Notes: a model not told the origin generated them from the sequence alone. A stretch of 64,000 nt of DNA from Bemisia tabaci (GCF_918797505.1 NC_092794.1:29022218-29086217), one strand, 5' to 3'; shown: positions 10,390 to 22,801, counted from the first letter of the stretch. A program made the numbers and translations.

Positions 10390-12130
10390 ATTGAGACGGC
10401 TCCGTGTATTTTCGCAGAAAATTATAATATTTTACGTCAATGTTATTCAATGCGTGAATTTAAAGTTGCCGCCAGCCTTGAAAATATTCGGGAGCGATCG
10501 AGCCACCACTCAGCGTTGTTTATTGAGGTTAGAATCTAGTCACTAAATTGCTTGGTCATTGCTCATTACGTGTGTTCGTTTTTCGTTTAATTTTGGAGGT
10601 TTCCGATATATTTTTTTGCTTCTGTGTGGTGCACGATTGATTCTAAAGTTCTGTGTGATAACGCTTGTCAAATACTTTCGGAAATGCGACGCGAGTTAAG
10701 TGAAAATTGTCAGTTTTGGTAGTACCTAGGCACTGAGCTCATATCCTCTCCCCCTGTAAGTTCGTTTGCAATTCACTTATTTTCCCCCTACTAAGGGAAA
10801 GAACTTAAATTAAAGAAAAGCAATCAATTACCTGCCACGCATCTTCCCACAGAGTAAATTACCGCCACACTAAAATACTGATAATGTAGGCACGAGAATA
10901 TCCATTTATTGCTGACTGTATTCTATCATCACTTTTGCTCTGTTCTGCCTGTGTAAGAGGATACAGTTTTTATTCCATTTCGATCTAATCTCTAACTCAT
11001 AAATGTTTTCAACTGTGAGTAGTATTGCAGTCTCTGACATCTTCCCTCTCTGTTACAAAAACAGCTGTTTGATAGCGGAAACTGTACAGATCCCATCCTG
11101 CGCAGATTATCTGATAGTGATAGCAAGCTCGAACGTTGTTGCTGTGAATAATCTCTCTGATTCCATATCCCAATTCTAGGGAAATCAGTGTTACTGTAAT
11201 AGTGGTAACATTTTGTGTGAATCGCGCTTCAGTTTGCTGAAGGGAAGATCTAAGTATAATTTTAACAAGTGTGACAATTTTCGGTGGTATATTTCTTCGC
11301 TAATATTTTGTGGAAATTGTATCCGGTAGTTATTGCGGAGAGTTATATCTTGAAGTTTTGTCAACTTTTACCACTGAATTTACACTTTGAAATATTCTCA
11401 ACCTCATTTTCAAGATCCTGAAGCTCCTCTAGTCGTAAGGAGTAAAAATCTGTAAGTACCTAGACCTACGCCTGTGGTTTTCCTTTGTTAATCATTTAGG
11501 TGATTTCCTACTTTGCATTCGTATTTTTTATTGAGGGATGGACCAGGTTTTGTTTTTGACAAATGCTGAATTCTCATTGAGTGAAAGTAATTACATTTAT
11601 TGAGAACGGGCTGCCAAGTGATAAAAATGATTTTTCAATTTACATTTTTCGCTGCAATGAGTTTTAGCAATTCATCATACCTTGGGCAGTCTGTTCTACA
11701 TTTAAAATAGGTGGCAAGAATTTTTGATCTATCTACATTTGTGCCTTCCAGTGCTTCCCCAGTGCTTTATTTATTTCTAGAAAGGCTTGCAACATTAAAG
11801 TTAGGTTTTTGAAAATTTATCTTGATATCTCTACACGATGAATAAGCTAACATTCATATGCTGATTTTCTTTCTCTAAGATTCATCTCTTTTCTCAAATT
11901 GACTTGCTGAACTATCAGCCGCAAGGAGTTCAAATATCTCTTGATATCTGAAACATGATCAACAAGCTAACGTTCATATGCTCTTTTTCTTTCTCAAACA
12001 GTGAATTATCCATTACTTTCCTGAAACTAAATTGTTATGAACTATCAACAAAGAAATATATACCTATTTTAAAAAGAAGGAAAGAAAAAAAATCTTGTTC
12101 AGAAATTGACACAAGATAATTCACTCATTG
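10390..12130. other. Anonymous region with splice-donor-like sites
   Basis: No long open frame occurs. Two consensus donors, CCCCTGTAAGTTCG near 10758 and AATCTGTAAGTACC near 11451, each follow about 300 bases of moderately complex sequence. This would fit alternative non-coding first exons of a plus-strand gene whose coding part is not in view. It is inference from splice consensus alone. Confidence 0.2.
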
Positions 12131-12194
12131 TTTAAAATTTTGCTGGAAAATTTTTCTTTTCTATGTACTTTAAAGGTGAATTTTCAGCTGTAGT

Positions 12195-12445
12195 TCCGAA
12201 AAAATCCACCACGTCGCGGACAGCGGCGGCGCGCAGAGCTCCGGCCGTCCAGCCCGTAAGTAGCGCCGAGAGCGCAAGCTGCCGATGCCGCTCGAGGCCG
12301 CGACTTACGGTTTTCATGTCCGTAGGACTCCGCGTCGTCCCCGCACGTAGCAACCCAGCCGTCAGGCGCGTAGGCGAACGGTAGTGCCATATAGCCCATA
12401 CAGTCCGTGCTCCAGGTTCGCTGCTTCTGGCCTCCACGGCCGGAG
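12195..12445. other. GC-rich patch
   Basis: This 250-base block is strongly GC- and CpG-rich in an AT-rich setting and is open on both strands for about 70-110 codons. The arginine/alanine-rich conceptual products match no family I know. Openness is expected in CpG-rich DNA, so I do not call a gene. Confidence 0.3.
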
Positions 12446-12485
12446 CTTTTTTTGAGTGTACTGAAACAATCAAATCTCAACCCTA

Positions 12486-12895
12486 GTAGCCAAAATATTC
12501 TTTTTAATACCTACTTATCGAAATAGCAATTTAATATGTATCCAAATAGCTATGAAATAGGGTATAAAATAGCTGAAATTAGATATAAAATATCCTATCT
12601 AAATACCCTACATAGTGTCCTTTTTTTTCAACTATAAATACCTTATTTTATAGCTTTCTCGATAGCTATAAAATGGGTATCTGAATAGCTATTTAATAGG
12701 TATATGGATACCTATTGAAAAGGTATTTAAAAGGTATTTTACTTTTGAAAAATAACCAAAATTGAGACCTTGAAAACCATAAGGTGGTAAGTGCATTGAT
12801 ACGTTGCCAAGATCGTGCAACTGTACACGATAAATGCAGCAAATCAAAACCATGTAGAGGCGAAACTCTTTTAGCAAAAATTCCCTGCGCTATGC

Positions 12896-12933
<38 letters not shown>

Positions 12934-13578
12934 ATTAAGGTTTGCAATTCTATGTGATTTTGGTTTGCAAAAAATTAAGTTGTTCTATCATAGCAACGTT
13001 GCAATGTACTTATCATCTTATGGTTCTTAAGGCTGCAACTAACAATAGTACGAAAATTCATTAACATGTTTAAGGAAATATACAATAATTCTTGGGTTTC
13101 TTAAATGTTAAGGTTGAATGGTGCAATTCATTCCACCCATTTAGTATTTAAATTATTCACTATCCCATAAAGTAAATGACTTCCCTTAATTTAATTGTTC
13201 AAATAATGTCTTACTGCTACACAAAAGTGAGGAGGCGCACTTATTATAATACAGAAAAAGATTGTCCGCAATATTCTTAAATGATGCAGAGGTGCCGGAT
13301 TTTGCACGGATATTTTCGGAAGATTAGATGCTAACTGGGAACTGGGTGTGTACCCCTTGCAACAGGATGAGGGGCTTGAAAGAAGAAAAAAACCTAGTAC
13401 ATAGCTATAAAATACATATTTTCAAACATAAATTTTAAACCAAGATAAATGCGCATGGAATAGCTACGAAATAGCTATAAAATATGCTATCTGTACGATA
13501 CCATATAAAATAACAAAATAAATAGCTATAAAATAGCCTTTCTGGCCGATACCTATTCGATAATCCTATTTTGGCTAC
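12486..13578. mobile_element. AT-rich word-repeat element, GTAGCCAAAATA tips
   Basis: GTAGCCAAAATA at 12486 is matched inverted by TATTTTGGCTAC ending at 13578. Inside each end are many degenerate copies of TAGCTATAAAATAG and GGTATTTAAAAGG-like words (12520-12740 and 13440-13560), many palindromic. The middle (about 12780-13400) is ordinary AT-rich DNA with a 31-base T run at about 12900. No coding sequence. Confidence 0.55.
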
Positions 13579-15660
13579 AAAGGAAATCGGTTTTAAAAGT
13601 ATCGACATTCTCGGATTCCATATCCAGCAAAACTGTATCACCCCATCAACAAATCTTTTTTGTTAACCACGATGACCTGAAAAATTATTTTAAAGTGTTT
13701 TTTTTTCTCTCTCTCTTTCTCTCGGTGCTGCGCCACCAGAATGATATGCTTACATACCCTAAAGTTCCCGAGAGACGGCTTCCAGCCAGACTTTTAAGAC
13801 AGGGAAACTAATTTTGTAAAAAATGAGTATACATAAAAACATGCTAATTCTCCTCTCTTTAAGGAACATATTGGTACATCATTGCTACGTATAGGCATTT
13901 TTTAAGAGGACCAAAACCACCTTCAAAACTTGCTCCGAAAAAACGCCAAAAGAATCTTGAGAAAGCTTGATAGGGATAAAAGACCCCCAAAAAACATTCG
14001 TTGGACTGCTTCCTGTACAGTGCAAAGAATATTATTAAGTAATAAATAGCCGCCAATATCCATAATCTGCAAAAACGTTCCATTTGAGTCATAGGAAGTC
14101 GCGCCTACTGGGGACCTATCCTGTTCTTATGTCGTCAATTAAATCGCGCATCATTCGATATACCGCAATCTCGGTAATTTTGCAACTGATTACTGATTAC
14201 TGATTTTGACTGATTTGTTGATATTTTGACGAGAAATTAACCTTTAGATAATATCTAAAGCTAATTCGATCAGTGTTATACTGTACGATAAAGTTTAAGG
14301 TGTACCTTTTGTGCACTGCATATTTTGCAAGTCCCGTTTCTTGACAATTTTCTCCGACATACTTACAAATCAAAAATCGGTACGAGATTTGGTGGGTTGA
14401 AAAAGAAGAAATGCAATGAATTTCTTCCTGACGTACTGGTCCTTCTCAAAGTTCTTTAAAGGATCAGAACCTGCATGATAAATAAATTTCCTCCTACATT
14501 AAAATTTTTTTCAATACAAATGTTACCAACTCCACTCCAAACTCCGTAGAACAAAATGAAAAATAATATACATGGATTTTTTTACTACTCATTCCATTTT
14601 TTATGTCTCGTGGAAAGTACCAATAATATCTTCAAGGGTGACCCGATAAAAAGAAGCGATAGGATTCAGATATCTTCTTTTAGTGTATTTTCCGAAGGAA
14701 ATACACTATTTTATTATTCATTATAATGTATTGTTCTATTTTTTGAAATATGCATATTTGTTGAATAACTGAAAGAGTGGGGAGTTCATGAAAATGAAAA
14801 CTTCTATTGACTGGCTGGAGGAAAAAAGAGGAGAAAAGAACAGTGTCGGAATGTTTCGTATGTAACCTGTGCAATTGCGAGAAACGAATTAACATGAACG
14901 AAAAACGATATTGGAGGAAAATTAAGGAAATCTGGTATCCTTGGTGGCGAAGGGAATGTGAAGCCCCCCTCTTCACTCCTCAAGTAATGTCTTAGCATCA
15001 AGTTTTGGAAAATTCTTGCTTATGTAAGCAGCTTATGGTCCCATTCGCCGAAAGTAACGTGGAAAATAAACTAAAAATAAGTTATCAAGGATCTGCCATT
15101 TCCAAAAGTCATTAAAAAGTGGGTCAAAATCGTATTTTAAAACTTGTTATTTCGCTCTAATATCTTAAAAAATGTAATCCTTTACAAAACTTACGTGAGG
15201 AAAGGGTAATACACTCTGTACTGAGATCGGAAAAGCTCTGTATTCAGAGAAAACAAGACGCGTGATGCGCGATGACCGACCCCTCTTATTGACTCGGCAC
15301 TTTTGCATTGGAGTATTTCGCCTGTTGCTTGTTTTTATGTGTTACTAATAAAAAGTAGGGCTTATATCACTATGGAAAAGTATTTAGGCAGTACAGTAAA
15401 TTCATAATATTTTTAAAACTGCGCAACGTTGAGATTAAACCGAGACAAGCGGCTATTTCGTCGGGAACACCGTACTCCGCCGCCGCGCGCGTCCCGGGCA
15501 GGCAGCGCAGCGGCGCGCGGATCTGCCTCAGAACGGCCGGCTCCCCGTCCCCCGGTGGTTTTTCCCGTTTCACGCCTTAAATATCAATCCCATAGAAAAA
15601 TTCGTAGAACCATTTTTGTTCCTACTAAAATTTCCCATCGTCCTGCTGTAAAAAAATTAC
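13579..15660. other. Spacer; GC-rich patch at 15460-15570
   Basis: About 2 kb without recognised genes. There is a pyrimidine tract near 13700-13725. A short CpG-rich block at about 15470-15570 stands out in composition but encodes nothing I recognise. Open frames here are under 100 codons and lack domain character. Confidence 0.3.
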
Positions 15661-15807
15661 GCTAACATTAGCCGTTCAGTAGTTATACGAAATTCAAAAT
15701 TTGGGGGCCCCCCTGCCCCCCAGGGGGCTCAGATTTTTGGGGTCTATGTCTAAATCGAAAGTCTAGGGTAGGGATGAATCCCTGAAATTTTCATGCTTTC
15801 TTCCAGA

Positions 15808-16440
15808 GGTGCACGATTGTTATGATATTTTCCACTTATCGGCCCTACTATTACACCCTATAGGTTTCTTCAGTAAAAAGTTACAACCACAACCTTCCTG
15901 GAGCAAGACAGAATTAGAACTCCAAGACGTATCGTTAGCAGTCACTCATTTTCGTGAATTTTTGTATGGAAGACGTTTTACGGTGCTGTCAGACCACAAT
16001 AGCTTAGAATATTTTAACTCTTTTAAAAGACAGATCCTCCAGACTAAATAAGCTAGTTGCCAAACTTGTAGATTACGACTTCATCATTAATTATCATAAA
16101 GCAGATTCACCTGCAATTCGAGCTGTTGACCATCTGTCACGATTTCCAATAAACGCATTACCTGGTAAGAAAGATAAATCAGAAAATGAAACAATTTGCC
16201 CTAATTCAATTGCGAAAGATTTCAACGTGAAAGAGAAACAAAAAGAGGACCCTATAATCAGTAAGCTTAGAGAAGCCGTTGAATCCCCCAATAATATCAA
16301 AAATCAAAAACTCTTAAGACAAAGTCGCGTATTTTCAATAAAAAATAACCTTCTGAATCTTAACATTTTTCTAGGAAAGCAGAAATCTTTTGCGTTTTAC
16401 GTACCAAAATCTTTGATTCCATCAATTCTTTTCAAAGAGG
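15808..16440 (+). pseudogene. Gypsy-type pol fragment: RNase H, linker, start of integrase
   Basis: The plus strand encodes the end of an LTR-retrotransposon pol. It opens mid-domain with PIGFFSKKL, followed by SKTELELQ, FREFLYGRRFTVLSDHNSL (RNase H tail, which degrades RNA in RNA/DNA hybrids) and, after a one-base frameshift near 16035, KLVDYDFIINYHKADSPA and VDHLSRFP, the usual link to integrase. The frame from 16227 runs to FKEV, where the integrase zinc-binding domain should begin. There the reading is cut by the foldback at about 16440 and resumes near 18124. The 5' part (protease and RT) is absent. Family assignment (Ty3/gypsy) is firm; it is inactive. Confidence 0.85.
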
Positions 16441-18130
16441 TGTGTGAAAAAACGGCCAAAAATGCCTCAAGGCATTCTCGAATTTTGACCACTCGGGGTG
16501 ATACAGTATCTTTCGAGACGCCCAAAACCGGTCTCCGTTTTGCTGAGAAGCGCCGGGTTGCGACGTTGCCATTTTTTAAAGTGGAAACCTTTACACATTC
16601 ATACCTCCGCTGCATCTCAACCGATTTCAATAAACTTTTTTTTAAAAATGTTCCTCTTAAATAGAGCTTTCTAGTAATGTATAATTTTCTGGGGTTTACT
16701 TGGCTTTAAGTGGCACTTACGCGGTTTTAGCAGTTTTTGATAGACACAAAAATGTAGTTTTTATTTTACCACGATCGTGGAATCGACGAAATCTAAACAA
16801 AAACCAGTTTAATGAAAGTTCAGATTCTCACCTTTCTAACGAGCACAAGATCATCCCGGGGAAACGTTTAGTTTCCGAGATATGACCGCTCAAAGTTGGT
16901 CACACGCGCTTTTGCGCAATGTGAATGCGTCTTATCACCGAGTCATTTGCGAACTAGGGGTCCCTTATGTTCAGTTTACGTTGAAATAATTACACAGAGC
17001 AGTAAGGTGTACAACACGAGCCGTATTTTCACCTTCGGCTGCCGATGTGCGACGTTGCCATTTTTTGAAGTGAAAACTCTTAAAAATGCATAACTCCGCT
17101 GCATTTCAATCAATTTCAATGAACTTTTTTTTTTAAAATTTTCCTCTTAAATAGAGCTATCTAATGGGATTTAGGTTTCTGGATTTTATTTACCTTGGGG
17201 AGGCGCTTAGGTCGTTTATATGGTTCTTTGCAGAGATTTTTCTTATAAAAAATAGTATTGCTATTTTTGTCCTTTTTTTCGGAAGGGGATCTGTATTTAC
17301 CCCGATTTTTTTTAACATTCAAACTAGATCGGAAGATCACCATCGCTTAAAGTATAATGCAAAAATCTTGGTAAATTAGCGACACCACCTTCTCTTGTAC
17401 AATGAGAGCGTCGCTTTCAATATTTGTACGCGTAAGAATAGTGATTAAAAGAATCCCTTTTTTAAAAGTTCTTTCTTTTAAATTTTGCCATTTCAAACCC
17501 TCCCACAACCCGCGGGGGAAAAGAATAGCAAGACTATTTTTTGTAAGAAAAATCTCTGCAAAGAACCATATAAACAACCTAAGCGCCTCCCCAAGGTAAA
17601 TAAAATCCAGAAACCTAAATCCCATTAGATAGCTCTATTTAAGAGGAAAATTTTAAAAAAAAAGTTCATTGAAATTGATTGAAATGCAGCGGAGTTATGC
17701 ATTTTTAAGAGTTTTCACTTCAAAAAATGGCAACGTCGCACATCGGCAGCCGAAGGTGAAAATACGGCTCGTGTTGTACACCTTACTGCTCTGTGTAATT
17801 ATTTCAACGTAAACTGAACATAAGGGACCCCTAACTCGCGAATGATTCAGTGATAAGACGCATTCACCCCATAAACCCCAGAAAATTATACATTACTAGG
17901 AAGCTCTATTTAAGAGGAACATTTTAAAAAAAAGTTCATTGAAATCGGTTGAGATGCGGCGGAAATATGAATTTTTAAAAGTTTCCACTTTAAGAAATGG
18001 CAACGTCACAACCCGGCGCTTCTAAGCAAAACGGCGACCGGTTTTGGGCGTCTCGGAAGCTACTGTATCACCCCAAGTGATCAAAATTCGAAAACGCCTT
18101 GAGGCATTTTTGGCCGTTTTTCACTCACCT
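16437..18130. mobile_element. 1.7 kb foldback inserted in the gypsy integrase
   Basis: The tips are near-identical inverted blocks: GAAAAAACGGCCAAAAATGC on the left, with its complement at about 18104-18122 on the right. Arms pair in two zones. 16440-16690 pairs with 17872-18125, and 16915-17270 pairs with 17540-17870. A segment of about 225 bases (16690-16915) is present only on the left. A motif around GCAACGTCGCA recurs four times inside and again at 25560-25580. No transposase is encoded. Inverted similarity continues weakly into the flank, so the exact boundary and target duplication are uncertain. Confidence 0.8.
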
Positions 18131-18314
18131 CTTTTAAATGAACTTCATATCGCTCACCCTGGAAAGACTAGAATGAAAAGTCTAGCAAGGTCGTTAATCT
18201 ATTGGCCCAATCTAGAAAAGGGTATTGAAGATGTTTCTAAATCTTGCGAAACGTGTTTGGAGCATCTCAAGGAGCCTCCCAAATTCAATAAACACCCATG
18301 GGAATACCCTAGGG
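18124..18314 (+). pseudogene. Gypsy integrase zinc-binding domain (continuation)
   Basis: This resumes the interrupted gypsy pol in frame: LNELHIAHPGKTRMKSLARS, then YWPNLEKGIEDVSKSCETCL and a HPWEYP end. It contains the His-His and Cys-Cys pairs of the HHCC zinc-binding domain that precedes the integrase core. After HPWEYP the similarity stops at about 18314, so the catalytic core is missing. Together with 15808-16440 it is one element split by a later foldback insertion. Confidence 0.8.
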
Positions 18315-19008
18315 TGTATCTTATTTTTGAGTTTTGCGAAAATCAAGTTGGTCAACCCCTAAAAAGTTTCTATGTAGTCTCTAAATGAACCCCCTAAAAG
18401 GAAAAAAATTTAAAAAAATTTTAACCCGTGCCTCAAAGGGCCTAAAGGGCCTAAATCCAAAATTCAAAAATTTTGGCAAGCGACATATCAATTCTAAAGG
18501 AAAGTCGCAAGTTACGGTTCTTTGGGCGGAAATTTCGTCGGTTTTGGCGTATCTTGAAGCGTAAGGTCACAAACGGCCCAATGACGACGCGAGGCCATGG
18601 GCCGGCGAGGCGCGCCGCGCCGCGCCGTGGCCGGCCGCTGATGAGCGCACGGGCCAAGACGCAGACTGCGAGGGAGGCGGAGGCGCGCGAGCGCCGGGCA
18701 CCGCGCTGCGTCTAAATGCAATAACAGGAAGTGATGTGAGAGGTGACAGAGTTGATAACAAAGACAAAAATTATCAGTTTTATTTTCGGCTAAGCCGCTA
18801 CACATATTGACGGACACATTAAACATAAAAAACAGATGAATAACAAATATAAAATCTTTTCAGGAAAAACATGCATGCAATTTCGCATACATATGGTAAA
18901 ATCAAAATTAAATAACAAATTAAAATAAAGTATTTTCAAGGAATTTATGCTTACGAATTGCACAACCATAAAAAATAAAAAATAAAAATCAATTGAAAAA
19001 CTAAATTG
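18315..19008. other. Spacer with CpG-rich patch
   Basis: About 18585-18715 is extremely rich in G, C and CpG (repeated GCGCGCC and GGCCGG words). It follows the broken end of the gypsy fragment. No coding or RNA gene is recognised, and the open frames across it are compositional. Confidence 0.35.
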
Positions 19009-21428
19009 TTACAGTCTCAAGCTTTCGAAGTTTTTAGAAGTCATTTTTTTGTTTCTATTCACTTTTCCTGTAAAATTTTTTGATAGTTGTAATAGGTCTT
19101 GAAAGCTGCCTTCGTCTTTGGTTAATTTTCGGTTATAGGTCCCCATTAATTTCATAGCCCTTTCGGCATGATCGTTTACAACGGATAACGATTTTACAGT
19201 ATTGCGAGCCTGGATATAAACATCATTTGATTCCCAAGTGTTCGGATCTTCACTCAAGAACTCAGTGGAGATATCTAAAATTCGGAAAAATTTCATGCTG
19301 TTTGTCGTAAAAAAATCTCGGAATGAAGAGCACTCCTCTGCTTCTATCTGAAGCCGACGAGGCGGATTAGGGAGACCCTCGATGCTCTGCATATTTTGAA
19401 TATACAGTTTCTTTTCATCCGCTGAGATACGCGAGTCAAACAAGGAAAGTGGCACTAGTAGCTCACTGACGTACCATAAGTGCAAGGAAATTTTTTGTAA
19501 TGCTACAGAGGCACCTTTATGGTCATCCTGTTTGAAATTAATTAACTTTTTGATGAGGTCAAAGTCGTTCTTTGGGGCTCGCACTGAAGAGGGTGCCTCA
19601 TACGAGTTTTGAATGTATATCTTTACTATAAAGATATTCACCCTTAAGAGATGTGTTCCTTCAGTTTATGTGAGAGGAAAATGTTGCCGAAACAGGTAAA
19701 TTTATAGAGCATAAATGGCCTTTGCCATCCACCTGTAACATAAATGGAAAGAAAAAGCACATGATCAGAATAATAAATTTGTATATTTTTCAGAGTAGAA
19801 GTTTAGGTATAAAAATTGTATTAGTGTAATTTCAAATATATGAGAAAAAAATCTGCCTCTACCAATGAAAAGTTCCCGGGCGGAGACAGATAATAATACC
19901 CAGAAAAAAAATATTTTTTGAAAACCTTGAAAAAATTTAATTCGACTATAGCCTTACCCACCTGGTTTTGTTGTAAGCACCAGGAGCCATGAAAATAAAC
20001 CCTTTTGGTGGCACTCCACCGAGGAACATAATGGCAAGATTGAGGAGCTCCTTGTAATCATCCCTTGGCTGATGTACCTGCAGATAGAAAAGAAAGAAAT
20101 ATGTGTTTCAATGTTATGAAATAAAATAAAATATCAGGAATAAATAAATAAATATATGAACACTGTCAGTAAATTTGACCAAAAAATGTAGGTAATTGGA
20201 AAGCTCTGATAAAAAATTTACGGAAAGTGGATGAATGGCATAATATGCGTGGTGATCATAAGATTACTTTAATGTTTTTATGAATAAAAATCTGAAATTA
20301 CCTTAAGTTGAGCGGACGCAAATTTTATTATCTCATCTAACTCATCTCCAAGAGCGCTGATAAATTCTTTGCTGTCAATGGCGCTCTTAAAAGCACAATC
20401 CTTGATGTTTGGCCAAGCTACTTGGAACCGCATGAATAGAGGAATTTCAGGTCCGTTTGAGGGCCCCATATGAATTTCATAAACCACTTCCAGGATCAGT
20501 TCGGGAATGTGATGACGACAAGACAAATACAATAATTCGTGCCCGATGTGTTCTTCAATGAGTACGGGAACTCCATTCTTCGTTCCTAGAAAATGTAAAG
20601 TCATCATTTTTTTTTTTCCAAAAATTATAAAAAACCGAACAAAATAATACCCTGTCGCAGAATGGCAGAGATGGAGGGAGGAGGCTAAAGAGAGAGATAG
20701 GAGGACAAATTATAGAACTTGCTAAAAAGTTGGTACTGCTGAAAAAGTTCGTAATTGCTGAGGCTCTGAAATGAAAATGCTACAACTCAAAAAATTATTA
20801 TCCTACTATTTATCAGTAACAAGCTTGAAGATTCGGAGGGAGGTTTTCCCTGCCTCTCTCACAACTTGTAAAACTCATAACACGTTAATCATCGAATAAC
20901 ACTCACCGGTATTTACAGATGTGGTGTCGAAGGAAAGAGCCTTGACGTAGGAGCCAATATTCCAGTCTTGTACAGCTCCAAAAACTGCATCAGCCGTAGC
21001 TCGTCCGGTGCCATGACCCTTGGGAATCTTAGGGACCCCTAATAGCTGCTCAGTTGCGCCTGTAATCACAACTGCAATCCTATCAACAAGTTGTTTTCCA
21101 ACCAGATCCGGAACGATTTTTCCATCCCAGTGAAGTGTTAGGTTATTTTCAGGGTGGAAATTTTCTTTTAACTCTGAGCATAGGGTGGATCTATTGGAAC
21201 ATCGCTTTCGTTGTAGTTAGCTAAAATTGACGTTATAGTCATTGATGTCCAATCCAAGGGCATGGATAGTAGCATTGATGATGGCAGCAGCAGCTCTGGA
21301 ACTTACACCAAGAGCGTCACAGGTTGCAGTTAATTCAGGAGTCAATATGTCCCTTGTACCTCTTCGCGGCCTTTTTGGAGAGGGGCAGTTTTCTTCTGCG
21401 GGCAACTGATGCTCTTCATCATTGACAC
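19009..21428 (-). pseudogene. Four-exon transposase-like gene, degraded
   Basis: Minus-strand exons are 21428-20907, 20585-20302, 20077-19961 and 19732-19009. All three introns have GT donors (GTGAGT, GTAATT, GTGGGT) and AG acceptors, and the reading phase joins correctly. Landmarks in order are LTPELTATCDALGVSSRAA, TLHWDGKIVPDLVG, SFDTTSVNTG, YLSCRHHIPELILE, GPEIPLFMRF, RDDYKELLNLAIMFLGG, PGAYNKTRWMAKAIYAL and VVNDHAERAMKL. I recognise this as a dispersed arthropod/cnidarian protein family that behaves like a DNA-transposon product; conserved D residues (WDGK, FDTT) suit a DDE-type enzyme, but I cannot name the superfamily. Three in-frame stops (after NVNFS in exon 1, after IYAL and after FPLT in exon 4) make it a pseudogene. 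The start exon was not found. Confidence 0.8.
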
Positions 21429-21430
21429 CT

Positions 21431-22800
21431 TTAAAAAAAATGAACATAAAAAATTGGCAGCAATATAATCTAGAGTCATAGGTACCAGGTCTGAGCTACG
21501 AGATTATGGCTAATGTGGACCAGTAATATACGAATCGTTGACTTCTTAGTCTTCTTCTTTTCCATCACGCGGCAACACGTCATTCCTGCAACCCGTATCT
21601 CGGCTCATATTGCATCGATTATCGTAAAGCTTGCTGACAAAGGGTATTTTTCGACGAGAAACTCGAATTTTCAGTCGCTTTTTCAAAATTCTCAAATCTA
21701 AGATGGCGGATGAGGCCTAAAATGCTATTGCGGCTCCTATTGCGTCGATTTTCGTAATACTCGATATCAGGGGGTATTTTTTGACGAGAAACTCGAATTT
21801 TCAGTCATTTTTCAAAATTCGCAAATTCAAGATGGTGGATATGGCATAAAATGCTATCTCGGCTCCTATACCACCGACTTTCGTAAAACTTTGTACCAGG
21901 GGGTACTTTTCAACCAGCAATTTGAATTTTTAGTCCAATTTTCGAAATTCTCAAATCCAAGATTGCGGATGAGGCCAAAATTGCTGTTTTAGCTTCTGAA
22001 ATTGATAAATTCACCTTTGTTGAACTTGGTCTCGTTGTCTCAAGTAGCAGAGTTGTGCTTAAACTCTCTCGTCCGGTCAGATTAACGTTTCATTTTATTT
22101 GCGGCGGACCGTGAATCAACCAAACGCAAGCTGTGATGACAGAAGTTGCTTCGAACTACAAAAAATATCGATAGATATGAATAGTTTTTTAAATTTTTTT
22201 TTGTGTATACCTTGCGTTTTCCTGATAGTAATGTTGAAACAGGAGGAACCTTAAATTAATGTCAGTAAATTTTACTTGGCATCTATTTTTTTTAGGCGAA
22301 TTTATTTTAGGCGAAGAATGTTTATATTTTTAGCTTTGCAGCTCATATTTACATGGAAATGTTTCCGGCGGAACTAAAATAACTCACAATTATTTTAAAG
22401 CGTTTCTATAATTCGTTCAGTAACTAAAAACCAGGATTGACCGGAATGTGACTATGCAGATATATGCTTATGGCGCGCTCTTCCAACACCATGTGTTGGG
22501 TTTACCAGCTTGTTTACTTTTGTCATCGTGTTGCTTTCGCTGAACCCCTCGTCCGCGGATGGCGGGAAGAGGGGGAAGGTGGGTTACCACGTTTTTCGAG
22601 AGTCCCGTAGATCAGGATTATTTTGTTCCGCGAGATCATTTCCGTTTTATACTCTAGGAACTTTCGGAATAAAGCGAGTCTGCACTTGCTGTGCAAGTTA
22701 TGAAGCTCCTATATTTCTTAATGTTAGTGCTCGTTTTGTTGGTCAGTGGAGGTATTTTTTCGCCTCTTATTCTCTTGGATAGACGTGCACTAAAGAATAG
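21431..22800. other. Upstream flank of the transposase-like gene; tandem repeats and LTR-like patch
   Basis: Besides the ~130 bp tandem repeat at 21597-21985, this stretch has no recognised gene. About 22493-22720 is locally GC-richer, starts TGTTGGG and contains an AATAAA at about 22670. That composition could fit a solo LTR, but I could not find a matching end or a target duplication. Confidence 0.3.
21597..21985 (+). repeat. Tandem repeat, three units of ~130 bp
   Basis: CGGCTC(A/C)TAT at 21601, 21731 and 21860 marks three units with periods of 130 and 129 bases. Each unit includes TTTCGTAA-like text, the phrase GACGAGAAACTCGAATTTTC (degraded in unit 3) and a segment with AAATTC-CAAGATGGCGGAT. 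Units differ by about 15-25 percent by eye. Confidence 0.85.
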
Positions 22801-22801
22801 G

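Larger units (their letters stand above)
10127..12458. mobile_element. Possible TA-flanked element with CACTCAAAAAAA tips
   Basis: TACACTCAAAAAAA at 10125 is answered by TTTTTTTGAGTGTA ending at 12460, so both tips are flanked by TA. Just inside each tip is a GC-rich block of about 200-250 bp (10145-10345 and 12195-12445). The two blocks are not obvious copies of each other beyond a short GGCCGTG similarity. The inverted match is only about 12 bp and A-rich, so chance is a real alternative. No transposase was seen between the tips. Confidence 0.3.

Noticed and set aside
12132..12480. Overlapping open frames of ~100 codons on both strands in the GC-rich block, taken as a gene
   Set aside because: CpG-rich DNA has few stop codons, so frames open on both strands are expected. 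The products are compositionally biased and match nothing I know.
22493..22790. Solo LTR starting TGTTGGG
   Set aside because: No convincing CA end, no target duplication and no second copy in the window.
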